From: Pedococcus bigeumensis
GTDB taxonomy: Bacteria > Actinomycetota > Actinomycetes > Actinomycetales > Dermatophilaceae
NCBI RefSeq assembly: GCF_006438965.1
Contig: NZ_RCZM01000003.1
Coordinates: forward strand, 558,001 to 622,000
Direction: 5' to 3'
Length of the DNA: 64,000 nt
Each line of letters opens with the position of its first letter. Position 1 is the stretch's first letter. This document shows positions 1 through 8,188 of the stretch, piece after piece. Under the pieces are notes generated by a model that made no database searches, was not told the origin of the DNA, and saw only the letters and a list, made by a program, of their open reading frames with translations. The translations under genes were made by a program, and so were the position numbers.

Positions 1-64
1 CGCGGCCGAAGACCTCGAAGAGGTTGAACTCCAGGTCGCGCAGGTTGCTCTTGTAGTGGCCCAT
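1..64 (-). CDS. Acyl-CoA dehydrogenase, N-terminus only (partial)
   Basis: Only the first 21 codons are inside the window; the gene runs off the left edge. The peptide starts MGHYKSNLRDLEFNLFEVFG, a beginning I recognise from actinobacterial FadE-type acyl-CoA dehydrogenases, flavoenzymes that introduce the alpha-beta double bond in fatty-acid beta-oxidation in the cytoplasm. The ATG has a good ribosome site: on the minus strand GGAGGG sits about nine bases ahead of it. The gene is divergent from the DUF6584 gene and shares an upstream region with it. The family call rests on the N-terminal signature alone, so substrate range cannot be judged. Confidence 0.7.
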   Translation of the reverse strand, partial: MGHYKSNLRDLEFNLFEVFGR

Positions 65-134
65 GTCGGGGAACCCTCCGGGTCGTGACGTGCGGTCGGC
101 CGGCCTGTGTACTGACCGGTAACTTCCATGGTGC

Positions 135-146
135 TACCCGTGGGTA
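135..146. promoter_or_regulatory. Candidate operator TACCC-GT-GGGTA
   Basis: An inverted repeat with 5-bp arms and a 2-bp centre lies between the divergent acyl-CoA dehydrogenase and DUF6584 genes, and a second GGTAAC half-like element lies just to its left near position 117. TetR-family regulators of fatty-acid genes often bind such sites in actinobacteria, but no regulator gene is adjacent, so this is only a candidate. Confidence 0.3.
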
Positions 147-273
147 ACAATTGCAACCCTTTCGTGGGATGCGCCACAGAGCCGCAGGTATGCCGCGTGC
201 TCGCGGTGCTGCCCGCCGATCCGCGGGTGGTGGCCACGAGCGCGCTGGGGAGGGCACGGCATACTCACGTGGT

Positions 274-843
274 GTGAGCCAGGAACCCCAGACGGAACCT
301 TCGAGCCAGCCGAGCAGCGCCGTCCAGCGCGCCCGGGCCGACCTCGACGCGGGTCGGGAGTGGAAGGCCCGCGAGCGGCTGGTGGGGCACCTGGCCGGCG
401 AGTTCGATGCCGAGGCGCTCGAGCTGCTCGGCGAGGTGAACTACGCGATGCGCGACCTCCCGGCGGCGGGGGCTGCCTGGTTCGGCACCGCCCGACGCGG
501 CAAGGACGTGGACGAGGCGGTCGAGGCGTGGCGCGAGCGGCACGGCGACCACTTCGCCCAGATGTGGAGCAGCCTGCCCCGGTCGGTACGTGAGCGCGAT
601 GGCAACAAAAGGGTCGATGCGCTGCATCGGCGGGCCGAGCAGGACAGGGCGTCGGCGACCTCGGGCGGTTCGCCGCGACCCCCTGGCGCCGGCCAAACGG
701 GGGCAGGGTCGGCCGGTAGCGCGTCCTCCGGAGATGGCGGCCTGGACGCGGCGACGGTCATCGCGCTGGCGCTGGCCGTGCTGTTCGTGGCGTGTGCGGT
801 CATCGGCCTGGTGACGCTGCTCGGCTGGCTGGTCCCCGGCTGA
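274..843 (+). CDS. DUF6584 family protein with C-terminal membrane anchor
   Basis: A protein of about 189 residues. The first 120 match what I know of DUF6584: a helical, TPR-like segment beginning ARADLDAGREWKARERLVGH and including the LLGEVNYAMRDLPAAGAAWF hairpin. A Ser/Gly/Pro-rich linker follows, then one hydrophobic helix at the extreme C-terminus, so it is probably tail-anchored with the helical part in the cytoplasm. I chose the GTG 17 nt after the octamer CGGCATAC because homology starts just downstream; a TTG much further upstream is possible but unlikely. The stop overlaps the next start (TGATG), so the two genes are probably co-translated. The biochemical role of the family is unknown to me. 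Confidence 0.75.
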   Translation: MSQEPQTEPSSQPSSAVQRARADLDAGREWKARERLVGHLAGEFDAEALELLGEVNYAMRDLPAAGAAWFGTARRGKDVDEAVEAWRERHGDHFAQMWSSLPRSVRERDGNKRVDALHRRAEQDRASATSGGSPRPPGAGQTGAGSAGSASSGDGGLDAATVIALALAVLFVACAVIGLVTLLGWLVPG

Positions 844-1526
844 TGGCCGAGGGTTCGGCGAAGCTGGGTGCGCGCGCTGACCTCGTGGCCGAGGTGGCTT
901 CGTACGTGCCTGCGGCAGTGGGCGCGGACTGTGTCCGGGTGGGGGTCGACGGTGTGGATGGCGCGGGGAAGACCTTCTTTGCCGCCGAGCTCGCGTCGGC
1001 CCTGCGAGACCGTGGGCGTCCGGTCGTGGAGTTCTCGGTCGACGGGTGGCACCGGGTGCGGGCCGAGCGCTACGCCCGAGGACCCCAGTCGCCGGTGGGC
1101 TTCTGGCTGGACTCGTACGACTACCCGCGCCTGATCGACGAGGCCTTGACGCCGCTGGGTCCGAGGGGATCGCGGCGGTTCCGGACCGCGGGGCACGACG
1201 TGCGCACCGACGAGCTGTTGTGGCCGGACCTCGTCGAGGCTCCCGCAGCGTCGGTCGTGGTGATCGACGGGCTGTTCCTGCACCGGGCCGAGCTGGAGGG
1301 GTGCTTCGAGTTCACCGTCTTCGTCGACGTGCCGTTCGAGGTGACAGCCGAGCGGATGGCGGTGCGAGATGGTGCTCGCGGCGATCCCGCGCACCCCGCC
1401 ATGCGTCGCTATGTCGAGGCGCAGCGGACCTACTTCGCCGAGCGCGCTCCCTGGTCACGCGCCGACCTCGTTGTGGACAACACCGACCTGGTCAACCCGG
1501 TGTTGGTGACCGGCCGACTCGACTGA
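843..1526 (+). CDS. Uridine kinase-like P-loop NTPase
   Basis: A 227-residue protein. A Walker A motif (GVDGVDGAGKT, residues about 33-43) is followed by a conserved Asp-Gly-Trp-His region (SVDGWH), the nucleoside-kinase-like substrate loop, and later by a hydrophobic strand ending VVVIDGLFLHR, as in the uridine kinase/phosphoribulokinase class. Actinobacterial proteins of this kind are usually annotated as uridine kinase, but the true acceptor is not known and could be another small alcohol or sugar. It starts at the ATG that overlaps the DUF6584 stop. It is cytosolic, with no signal peptide. Confidence 0.75.
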   Translation: MAEGSAKLGARADLVAEVASYVPAAVGADCVRVGVDGVDGAGKTFFAAELASALRDRGRPVVEFSVDGWHRVRAERYARGPQSPVGFWLDSYDYPRLIDEALTPLGPRGSRRFRTAGHDVRTDELLWPDLVEAPAASVVVIDGLFLHRAELEGCFEFTVFVDVPFEVTAERMAVRDGARGDPAHPAMRRYVEAQRTYFAERAPWSRADLVVDNTDLVNPVLVTGRLD

Positions 1527-1698
1527 GGGTCGCGGCCGCTGATCGCTGGTCTGTGCACAGACTCTGGACGTGCTGCGCAGAGACCCGCTCTCTGCGCAGC
1601 AGCCCAAACCTGTGCGCAGTGCCGCGGTCGCGGTCCGGTTGCTGCCGCGAACGGCGTGGGTGCGCCGTCCTGTCGGTGCCCCGTGTCACTCTCGACGC

Positions 1699-1890
1699 AT
1701 GGACAACGCCTCGGATGTGCTGCTGTTGCACGCGGTCCAGGCCTGGTGCGACGAGTGCCAGGGCGAGCGGATCCTCGTGCCGGTGATCGACGACCTCCCC
1801 GGTGGCTTCTGCTGCACGGTCTGTGACACCGCCGTCTTCTCGGCGCTCGACGACCTGCCCGCCGTCGCGGCCTTGCGTCGTTCGGCCTAG
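1699..1890 (+). CDS. Small CxxC...CxxC zinc-ribbon-like protein
   Basis: This 63-residue protein carries two cysteine pairs, WCDEC near residue 17 and CCTVC near residue 39, spaced as in a small zinc ribbon, with acidic and hydrophobic segments around them. I do not recognise the family. It stands alone between the kinase-like gene and the convergent DUF3626 gene. An ATG with the paired cysteines in the same frame is the main support. A longer minus-strand frame covers the same stretch but is Arg/Pro-rich and looks like a shadow. Protein-protein or nucleic-acid binding is possible but cannot be inferred further. Confidence 0.55.
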   Translation: MDNASDVLLLHAVQAWCDECQGERILVPVIDDLPGGFCCTVCDTAVFSALDDLPAVAALRRSA

Positions 1891-1963
1891 AGAGCCGTCG
1901 GCCTAGCCGGCGGGTGGCGCGACTGCGCGCCACGGCCTCGAAGCCGGGCTCGGCGAGGACCTG

Positions 1964-2809
1964 TCAGGTGGGTCGGCCGAAGCGGGCGAGGTAGTGCCAG
2001 ACCCGCTTGAGGTCCTGCGGGTCATGTCGCCCGGATGCCAATGCCGCGCCGATCACGGCAGGGTCGAGCCGGTCGTGCACCGCGATCGCGGCGGCGAGGT
2101 CGACGATGTGCTCGCCCCGGTAGTCGGGGTGCGAACGCACGGTGTCGAGGTCCACGCTGAAGCCGTCGTGCCACTCGACGGGGCAGGGGAGACTGGTGGC
2201 TTCCTGCTCGACGGTGGTCCCGCGGAAGACCGGGTCGAGGACGACCGCCTCAACGTCCGACGAGAGGTCGACGACGCCGTGGACGTGGGCCTCGATGTAG
2301 TTGTCGAGGTCGTCGGTCACCCCAGCTGCCCAGTCGGCATCCGCGAGGTCCGTGAACGCGAGGTGTGTCGCGGTACCGAAGTTTTCGGGCTGCATGAACG
2401 AGTCGGGGTAGCAGAACGTCGACCGCTCCAGGGTGTGCGCTCGGAGCCGCAGGTGGGCCGAGCCGAACCGCGGCGCGCCCCCGACGGTGCTCCGTCGGTG
2501 GTTGAGGGCGCCGTACTTGGGTCGCTCGCCTGCCGGCGCCTCGTCATAGGCCCCGCCGAAGATGCGCCGCTCCCACGTCCAGCGGTCGCCGCCCGGGTAT
2601 GCCGTGAGGCCGCCGTTGCCGGTGCCAGTCTCGAACTGGTTGCGGTAGGTGCCAGCGGTGGCCATCGCGGCGAGGATCGGAGTGCCGTCGTGGGGCCGGT
2701 CCGGGTGGAAGTTCAGGGTGACCCGCAGGGCGGGGTCGAGGGGTGGCCCTGTGACCGAGCGCTCGACGTGCTCGACTGCGGCCACGGCCCACGGCGACAG
2801 GTCACGCAT
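1964..2809 (-). CDS. DUF3626 domain-containing protein
   Basis: A 281-residue protein I recognise as DUF3626. It has the family signatures VTLNFHPDR near residue 30, YRNQFETGTGNGGLTAYPGG around residues 55-75, IFGGAYDEAP, RPKYGALNHR and GGAPRFGSAHLRL. The domain fills almost the whole chain. No signal peptide or membrane helix is visible. Family members are widely distributed and often found singly; the function is not established to my knowledge. It starts at the ATG close to the PaiB-like gene, from which it is divergent, and ends convergent with the zinc-ribbon gene. Confidence 0.85.
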   Translation of the reverse strand: MRDLSPWAVAAVEHVERSVTGPPLDPALRVTLNFHPDRPHDGTPILAAMATAGTYRNQFETGTGNGGLTAYPGGDRWTWERRIFGGAYDEAPAGERPKYGALNHRRSTVGGAPRFGSAHLRLRAHTLERSTFCYPDSFMQPENFGTATHLAFTDLADADWAAGVTDDLDNYIEAHVHGVVDLSSDVEAVVLDPVFRGTTVEQEATSLPCPVEWHDGFSVDLDTVRSHPDYRGEHIVDLAAAIAVHDRLDPAVIGAALASGRHDPQDLKRVWHYLARFGRPT

Positions 2810-2875
2810 GGCCCGACCCTTTCACGTCGGGCCCAACTCGCTCGAGAGACCGCGAAGTCGGGGACACTGAGGCCC

Positions 2876-3508
2876 ATGTACGTCCCCCATTTCAACGCCA
2901 TGACCGACGACGCTGAGATCCGCCGCCTGGTCGCGGAGATCGGGTCGGCGCAGCTGATCACCGTCGGTGCGGACGGGTTCCCGCTGGCGACCCTGCTGCC
3001 CGTCATCTGGCGTGACGACACCGTCATTGCCCACATGGCGCGGGCCAACCAGCACTGGAAGGCGATTGGTGCGGACCGTCCGGTCCTGTTGGTCGTGACC
3101 GGCCCGCAGGCCTACATCTCGCCCAACTGGTACGCCAGCAAGGCCGAGCACGGCAAGGTCGTGCCGACCTGGAACTACTCCGTCGTCCAGCTCAGCGGAC
3201 GGGCGACGGTCCATGACGACCCGCACTGGGTGCGCGGAGCGGTGGACGAGCTCGGCGACCGGCACGAGGGACATCGGGACGAGCCGTGGCGCAGTTCGGA
3301 TGCGCCGGACAAGTACATCCAGGGACAGCTGCGGGCCATCGTCGGCGTGGAGATCTCGGTCGAGCGGGTGGAGGCCAAGGCCAAGTTCAGCCAGAACCGT
3401 TCCGGTGAGGACCGGGCCGGGGTGGTGACGGGTCTGCTGCACGAGGACTCTCGAGACGCGGTGGCCGTCGCCGAGCAGATGCGCGCCGCTGGGGATCGCC
3501 CGGCCTGA
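2876..3508 (+). CDS. PaiB-type FMN-binding split-barrel protein
   Basis: A 210-residue protein. The N-terminus MYVPHFNAMTDDAEIRRLVA, the barrel strands (AQLITVGADGFPLATLLPV) and the motif ISPNWYASK ... VPTWNYSVVQLSGRA are diagnostic of the PaiB/FMN-binding negative transcriptional regulator family, related to pyridoxamine-phosphate-oxidase folds. In Bacillus PaiB acts with PaiA on sporulation and protease genes; in actinobacteria the role is unclear and a flavin or heme redox function is equally possible. The start is the ATG immediately before the conserved MYVP. It stands alone as a transcription unit. Confidence 0.85.
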   Translation: MYVPHFNAMTDDAEIRRLVAEIGSAQLITVGADGFPLATLLPVIWRDDTVIAHMARANQHWKAIGADRPVLLVVTGPQAYISPNWYASKAEHGKVVPTWNYSVVQLSGRATVHDDPHWVRGAVDELGDRHEGHRDEPWRSSDAPDKYIQGQLRAIVGVEISVERVEAKAKFSQNRSGEDRAGVVTGLLHEDSRDAVAVAEQMRAAGDRPA

Positions 3509-3528
3509 GTCCGGTTCATGCCATCGTA

Positions 3529-3556
3529 CGTTATGTACCTTGACGGGTACGTAACG
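3529..3556. promoter_or_regulatory. Inverted repeat operator upstream of the ArsR gene
   Basis: CGTTATGTACC and GGTACGTAACG form 11-bp arms (10 of 11 pairing) separated by six bases, with a further GGTACG half-site downstream at about 3562. The position, just ahead of the ArsR start, is what an autoregulatory operator for the ArsR-SRPBCC operon would look like. Confidence 0.5.
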
Positions 3557-3572
3557 GAATTGGTACGTTCGG

Positions 3573-3902
3573 GTGATGGAAGCGGTGATGCACGCGCTCG
3601 CGGACGAGAGCCGCAGGACAGTGCTGAACGCCTTGGCCGAAGGCCCGGCGAGCGCAGGGGAGCTGGCGGCGCTGCTGCCGATCGCGCGCCCCGGGGTGTC
3701 GCGGCACCTGCGGGTGTTGCGGGAGGCGGGACTCGTCGAGGTCCGCCAGCAGGCACAGCGCCGCGTCTACAGCCTTCGCCCCGAGCCGCTGGCCGAGGTC
3801 GACGAGTGGCTAGGGCGCTACCGAGCCCTGTGGGAGCAGCGACTGGATGCTCTGCACACCGAGGTGGCCCGTGGAAAGCGTGAACGAAGGAGCAGCAGAT
3901 GA
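3573..3902 (+). CDS. ArsR-family winged-helix repressor
   Basis: A 109-residue protein: MMEAVMHALADESRRTVLNA is the first helix of an ArsR-type winged helix, with the recognition helix in ARPGVSRHLRVLREAGLVEV and a beta-wing reading QQAQRRVYSLRP. No cysteine or histidine metal site is visible, so this is the non-metal subgroup usually paired with an SRPBCC protein. Its stop overlaps the next start (ATGA), which fits that pairing. GTG at 3573 or ATG at 3576 could both serve as start. An inverted repeat directly upstream suggests autorepression. Confidence 0.85.
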   Translation: MMEAVMHALADESRRTVLNALAEGPASAGELAALLPIARPGVSRHLRVLREAGLVEVRQQAQRRVYSLRPEPLAEVDEWLGRYRALWEQRLDALHTEVARGKRERRSSR

Positions 3903-4420
3903 CGAGCAGTACACGTGGTGACAGCCGGATCCTGGGCAGCCTGCGATCAGAGGACGGCAAGGGCGCGGTACGCATGCAGGACCGCTACGACACGCATATC
4001 GACGACCTGTGGTCTGCGCTCACCGACCCGGATCGTCTCGTGCGCTGGCTCGGCGAGGTGACCGGCGACCTGCGACCCGGCGGCGAGTTCCGGGCACACT
4101 TCTTCGGCAGTGGGTGGAAGGGAACCGGCCGCGTGCAGACGTGCGAGCCGCCACACCGGCTGCTGCTCGTGACCCAGGATGCAGACGAGCCGGACGAGCA
4201 CGTCATCGAGGTCACCCTGACGGCGGACGGCGGCCAGACCATCCTCGTCCTCGAGGAGCGCGGGATGCCGCTGGACCAGCTCCATGCTTACGGAGCCGGT
4301 GTGCAGGTGCACGTCGAAGACCTCGCGGCCCACCTCGCCGGACAGGAGCGCTGCGACATGCAGCAACGCTGGGCCGAGCTGATGCCTGCCTACAAGGACC
4401 TGGCTACGAACGTCGGCTAG
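3899..4420 (+). CDS. SRPBCC / AHSA1-like protein
   Basis: A 173-residue START-like fold protein. YDTHIDDLWSALTDPDRLVRW is the first strand-helix of the AHSA1 family, followed by WLGEVTGDLRPGGEFRAHFF and a final long helix (DMQQRWAELMPAYKDLA) that closes the cavity. It is translationally coupled to the ArsR repressor. In this widespread pair the SRPBCC partner is thought to bind a hydrophobic ligand, but the ligand is unknown. The first 25 residues precede the domain and could be non-native; the ATG used overlaps the repressor stop, which supports it. Confidence 0.85.
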   Translation: MTSSTRGDSRILGSLRSEDGKGAVRMQDRYDTHIDDLWSALTDPDRLVRWLGEVTGDLRPGGEFRAHFFGSGWKGTGRVQTCEPPHRLLLVTQDADEPDEHVIEVTLTADGGQTILVLEERGMPLDQLHAYGAGVQVHVEDLAAHLAGQERCDMQQRWAELMPAYKDLATNVG

Positions 4421-4544
4421 TCACAGAGTCGCCGGTCCGTGGTCCGTGGTCAGTCGTCGCTGGTCCAACCGTGCTTTCAAGTGACACGGACGGCACGCTG
4501 AGTCCACCAGGGGAGTGCCCGACGCGAGTGCTTGAGGAGGACCA

Positions 4545-4799
4545 GTGCTGTTCCACATCACGCAGGTTCACAGTCCCGAGCTCTGCCCCAGGGACGAGGG
4601 AGGCTCCAACTCGCTGTATGACGCCGGCGTCGAGGGGGTCAGGCTGATCGGTCGCTACGGCGCGAACGCCCAGCACACGCTCTTCCTGGTCGTCGAGGCC
4701 GACGACGTGGATACCGTCCACAAGTTCCTGTGGCCCGGCTTCAAGCGCTGCACCAGCACGGTAACGCCGGTGAGCGAGATCCCCGTTCCCAAGGACTGA
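4545..4799 (+). CDS. Small conserved hypothetical protein (DUF3303-like)
   Basis: An 84-residue protein with a GTG start preceded by a strong GAGGAGG ribosome site six bases upstream. The sequence MLFHITQVHSPELCPRDEGG, then a hydrophobic strand HTLFLVVEADD and the end FLWPGFKRCTSTVTPVSEIP, suggests a small ferredoxin-like alpha/beta domain of the kind found in DUF3303-type proteins. I am not certain of the family. There is no membrane helix. It is isolated between the SRPBCC gene and a tRNA. Confidence 0.65.
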   Translation: MLFHITQVHSPELCPRDEGGSNSLYDAGVEGVRLIGRYGANAQHTLFLVVEADDVDTVHKFLWPGFKRCTSTVTPVSEIPVPKD

Positions 4800-4867
4800 G
4801 GCGACAATCGGAGCAGGCGACCGAGTCCGGGGACCGTCCCAGCAAGGCCGCAGACCAAAGGCAAATG

Positions 4868-4941
4868 TGGAGCCGGTGACGAGAATCGAACTCGCGTGTC
4901 CAGCTTGGGAAGCTGGCGCTCTACCATTGAGCTACACCGGC
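4868..4941 (-). tRNA. tRNA-Gly (CCC anticodon)
   Basis: A full cloverleaf is readable on the minus strand: acceptor GCCGGTG pairs with CACCGGC, the T-arm contains GTTCGATTC, and the anticodon stem CCAGC/GCTGG encloses the loop TTCCCAA, giving anticodon CCC. The 3' CCA is encoded. A short GC hairpin (4943-4964) lies just upstream. Confidence 0.95.
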
Positions 4942-5045
4942 ACACGCCGCCCGAGAGCGGCGTGAAGTCCGCCCGGGGGCGGTGCGGCAGGAAGTCTAAC
5001 CGAACGCGCGGATGAGACTGACGGCCCCCGGCATACCCCTGGCGT

Positions 5046-5058
5046 TAGTCTCTCCCCG
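5046..5058 (+). promoter_or_regulatory. Leaderless promoter -10 of dcd
   Basis: TAGTCT at 5046-5051 ends six bases before the GTG start codon. This is the usual arrangement of leaderless actinobacterial transcripts, so the mRNA probably begins at or next to the start codon. An octamer copy lies just upstream at 5029. Confidence 0.5.
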
Positions 5059-5633
5059 TGCTGCTGAGCGACCGTGACATCAAGGCCGAGATCGACAACG
5101 GGCGAGTCGTCCTCGACCCCTGGGACCCCGAGATGGTCCAGCCGTCGAGCGTGGACGTGCGCCTCGACCGCTACTTCCGGCTGTTCGACAACCACAAGTA
5201 CCCCTTCATCGACCCCGCCGAGGACCAGCCCGACCTGACCCGCCTGGTCGAGGTGGACAAGGGCGAACCGTTCATCCTGCACCCCGGCGAGTTCGTCCTC
5301 GGGTCCATCTACGAGACGGTCACGCTCCCCGATGACGTCGCCGCCCGCGTCGAGGGCAAGTCCAGCCTCGGCCGCCTGGGACTGCTCACCCACGCGACCG
5401 CCGGCTTTGTCGACCCGGGCTTCACCGGACACGTCACCCTCGAGCTCAGCAACGTCGCGACCCTCCCGATCAAGCTGTGGCCGGGCATGAAGATCGGCCA
5501 GCTCTGTTTCTTCCGCCTGTCGAGCCCGGTCGAAAACCCTTACGGCTCAGCGAAGTACGGTTCCCACTACCAGGGCCAGCGTGGCCCCACCGCGAGCCGT
5601 TCCTTCAAGAACTTCCGCGTCACCGACGTCTGA
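5058..5633 (+). CDS. dcd: dCTP deaminase (probably bifunctional, dUMP-forming)
   Basis: A 191-residue protein starting [20 protein letters not shown]. It contains the Dcd signatures [15 protein letters not shown], the catalytic region [19 protein letters not shown] with its Ser-Arg pair, and the C-terminal [13 protein letters not shown] lid. Length and sequence match the actinobacterial/mycobacterial type, which both deaminates dCTP and hydrolyses dUTP, supplying dUMP for thymidylate synthesis; that dual activity is inferred from the family. It is a homotrimeric cytosolic enzyme. Transcription is probably leaderless and ends at a long hairpin downstream. Confidence 0.93.
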   Translation: MLLSDRDIKAEIDNGRVVLDPWDPEMVQPSSVDVRLDRYFRLFDNHKYPFIDPAEDQPDLTRLVEVDKGEPFILHPGEFVLGSIYETVTLPDDVAARVEGKSSLGRLGLLTHATAGFVDPGFTGHVTLELSNVATLPIKLWPGMKIGQLCFFRLSSPVENPYGSAKYGSHYQGQRGPTASRSFKNFRVTDV

Positions 5634-5694
5634 GCGACGCCTCACAGACGGCTCGGGTATGCCGCGTGCGCACCACCCGCCGCTGCCTCAGTCC

Positions 5695-5753
5695 CCGAGA
5701 TCCCACCTCTCGGCCTTCCGGGCCTTCGGGAGGCCCGAGAGCTGGGATCTCGG
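5695..5753. terminator. Long imperfect hairpin after dcd
   Basis: CCGAGATCCCA at 5695 pairs with TGGGATCTCGG ending at 5753, continues inward through CTCTCGG/CCGAGAG after a one-base irregularity, and closes with a CCTTCCG/CGGGAGG inner stem. The stem is roughly 25 bp. It lacks a clear U-run, but its position between dcd and the next gene suits a transcription terminator. Confidence 0.6.
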
Positions 5754-5804
5754 CGCGTGACCCCGGCGCGTGCAGCCCGAGCGGCGAGGGACCAGAGTGG
5801 CCCC

Positions 5805-6752
5805 ATGACCGCTGACCTGAACATTGCCCTGGGCGCCATGGAGTTCGGCACCCGCATCGACGAGGCCACCTCGTTCGCGCTGCTCGACCAGTTCGTCGAC
5901 GGCGGTGGGGTCTGGATCGACACGGCCGACTGCTACGCGTTCTGGCTCAGCGACAGCGGCACCGGCGGGGACAGCGAGGCGCTCATCGGCCGCTGGCTCG
6001 CCCAGCGGCCAGGCATGCGCGAGCGCGTCAAGATCGCCACCAAGGCCGGCTGCGAACCCGTCCACGACGGCGCTCCCGGCGCGACCACCGGCCTGTCGCA
6101 CTTCGCGATCGACATCCAGTTCGAGGCGTCGCTACGGCGCCTCGGCCTGGACAGCGTCGACCTCTTCTTCGCCCACCGCGACGACCGTGAGGTCCCCGTG
6201 GAGGAGGTGGCGGAGACCTTGGGCAGGCACGCTGCCGAGGGTCGGATCGGTCGCGTCGGGCTGTCCAACTGGCCGGTCTGGCGAGCCGAACGCGCCCGCG
6301 CCCACGCCGAGAGCCAAGGGCTGCCCGCCGCCGACACGCTGCAGCTGCGCTACTCCTACCTCCAGCCGCGCCCGATGGTCCGCAACCACAGCCACGACCA
6401 CCGGATGGGCTGGATCACCGACGAGACCCTCGACTACCTCGAGGCCAACCCGGGCTGGGAGGCCTGGGCCTACAGCCCGTTGATGCAGGGCTCGTACGAC
6501 CGGACCGATCGCGAGCCCGAGGAGGCGTTCGACCATCTCGGCAGCGACCGACGCAAGGCCGCCATCGCCGAGGTGGCCGATGGCCTCGGGGTGACGCGTA
6601 GCGCGGTGGTGCTGGCCTGGCTGGTCGGCGGCACCCCGGCGATCCGCCCGATCGTCGCCACCAGCCGCGCCGCCCAGCTCGCTGAAGCGCTCGACGGTGC
6701 CCGGCTGACCCTGACCGACGACCAGCGCGCGGTCCTCGACGACGCCTGGTGA
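5805..6752 (+). CDS. Aldo/keto reductase family oxidoreductase
   Basis: A 315-residue TIM-barrel protein. LGAMEFGTRIDE is the first strand. WIDTADCYAFW carries the Asp and Tyr of the catalytic tetrad, IATKAGCEP holds the Lys, and FFAHRDDREVPVEE supplies the usual His. The NADP-binding end (RSAVVLAWLVGGTPAIRPIV) is present. It probably reduces aldehydes or ketones with NADPH; the substrate is not predictable. The ATG at 5805 is chosen because a GAGGG ribosome site precedes it and homology starts at once. The gene is followed by two hydrolase genes on the same strand. Confidence 0.88.
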   Translation: MTADLNIALGAMEFGTRIDEATSFALLDQFVDGGGVWIDTADCYAFWLSDSGTGGDSEALIGRWLAQRPGMRERVKIATKAGCEPVHDGAPGATTGLSHFAIDIQFEASLRRLGLDSVDLFFAHRDDREVPVEEVAETLGRHAAEGRIGRVGLSNWPVWRAERARAHAESQGLPAADTLQLRYSYLQPRPMVRNHSHDHRMGWITDETLDYLEANPGWEAWAYSPLMQGSYDRTDREPEEAFDHLGSDRRKAAIAEVADGLGVTRSAVVLAWLVGGTPAIRPIVATSRAAQLAEALDGARLTLTDDQRAVLDDAW

Positions 6753-6886
6753 GCGCGAGCGTCTCGGGTGCGCGAGCGGCCGGGATCACGACAGCCGCCA
6801 GCGGCCAGGAACAGCACCCCCGGCCGCCCATCCGCGTGGCCACCCGCTACGAAATACTGCGACTGACCCACCCCTGAGGAGAACCT

Positions 6887-7558
6887 GTGCGCGCCCCCCG
6901 ACTGCTCTGGCCCACCGAGGTCGACCAGCCGCGCGCCGTCGTGCTGGTCCTGCACGGCGGCAAGTCGCGCAGCAACCGGCCGGTCCGTCCCTGGCACGGT
7001 GCGGTGCTGCGGATGGCGCCGTTCGCCAAGGCCGTGGCCGACGCCGGTGAGGGCGCGATCGCCGTGGCCTCGCTCCGGTATGCCGTGCGCGGCTGGAACG
7101 GCGACAAGGCCAGCCCCGTCGCGGACACCCGGCTGGCCCTCGAGCAGATCGCCGCGAAGCACCCCGGTGTCCCGATCGGCCTGCTCGGCCACTCGATGGG
7201 CGGTCGCGTCGCCCTGCACCTCGCAGACGACGAGCGGATCACCACCATCGCAGCGCTGGCACCGTGGGTCGAGGGCAAGGACCGGGCCCGTTGGCACCGC
7301 GGGCTGCACGTCCTCTTCATGCACGGCACGCTGGACCGGATGACCTCGCCGCGAGCCTCTCGCGCGATGGCCGATGCGATGGGAGCGCTTGGCGCCGACG
7401 TCACCTATGACTCGGTCAAGGGCGAGAGCCACGCCATGCTGCGCCAGGCAGGCCGGTGGCACCGCGAGGCCGCAGCCTTCCTCGCCATGCACCTGCTAGG
7501 CAGCGCTGTCGGACCGTCGCGCCATGATGGCCGGGACGGGACCGTAGCGGCCCGCTGA
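6887..7558 (+). CDS. Alpha/beta hydrolase (dienelactone-hydrolase-like)
   Basis: A 223-residue alpha/beta hydrolase. VVLVLHGGKSR is the first strand with the oxyanion HGG, GLLGHSMGGRVAL holds the nucleophile elbow GHSMG (Ser near residue 103), the Asp is probably in HGTLDRMTS, and the His in KGESHAMLR. A GAGGAG ribosome site precedes the GTG start. Esterase or lipase activity on a small cytosolic substrate is likely; no signal peptide is visible. The next gene is also a hydrolase of the same fold, about 30 nt downstream. Confidence 0.8.
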   Translation: MRAPRLLWPTEVDQPRAVVLVLHGGKSRSNRPVRPWHGAVLRMAPFAKAVADAGEGAIAVASLRYAVRGWNGDKASPVADTRLALEQIAAKHPGVPIGLLGHSMGGRVALHLADDERITTIAALAPWVEGKDRARWHRGLHVLFMHGTLDRMTSPRASRAMADAMGALGADVTYDSVKGESHAMLRQAGRWHREAAAFLAMHLLGSAVGPSRHDGRDGTVAAR

Positions 7559-7590
7559 GCGAGGAGCGAGGACATGCGAAGGGACCTGAC

Positions 7591-8169
7591 ATGGCTGAGT
7601 TAGTGCTGTTCCACCACGCCCAGGGGCTGACGACCGGTGTGCTCGACTCCGCCGACACCCTCTGCACGGGCGGCCACACGGTGCACACGCCCGACCTCTA
7701 TGACGGACACACCTACGAGACTCTCGACCAGGGCCTGGCCTACCTGCGGTCCCAGGGTTTCGGCGCGATCCTTGGGCTCGGCAAGGCCGCCGTCGCGGAC
7801 CTGCCCGAGGAGCTCGTCTACGCCGGGTTCTCGCTCGGCGTCATGCCCGCCCAGCTGCTCGCCCAGACCCGACCGGGCGCCAAGGGTGCACTGCTGATGG
7901 AGTCGTGCGTGCCGCCGTCGGAGTTCGGCAGCACCTGGCCGGACGGGGTGCCCGTGCAGGTGCACGGCAAGGACGCCGACCCCTCGTTTGCCGGCGAGGG
8001 TGACATCGACGCTGCCCACGCCCTGGTGGCCGAAGCCCCCGACGCCGACCTGTTCATCTACCCCGGCGAGGAGCACCTGTTCGCCGACAACAGCCTCGGC
8101 TCCTACGACCCCGAGGCCGCGCGCCTGCTGACCGAGCGGGCTCTCGCCTTCCTGGACCGCGTCTCCTGA
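7591..8169 (+). CDS. Dienelactone hydrolase family protein
   Basis: A 192-residue protein beginning MAELVLFHHAQGLTTGVLDS, typical of the short actinobacterial DLH group. The nucleophile elbow is GFSLGV, so the nucleophile is Ser where classical dienelactone hydrolase has Cys. The Asp/His pair appears in GKDADPSF and YPGEEHLFAD. True dienelactone activity is therefore uncertain, and a general esterase role is more plausible. It follows another hydrolase in the same direction and converges with the ammonia-lyase-like gene. Confidence 0.83.
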   Translation: MAELVLFHHAQGLTTGVLDSADTLCTGGHTVHTPDLYDGHTYETLDQGLAYLRSQGFGAILGLGKAAVADLPEELVYAGFSLGVMPAQLLAQTRPGAKGALLMESCVPPSEFGSTWPDGVPVQVHGKDADPSFAGEGDIDAAHALVAEAPDADLFIYPGEEHLFADNSLGSYDPEAARLLTERALAFLDRVS

Positions 8170-8188
8170 CGCGCCGTCGCAAGGGTGC

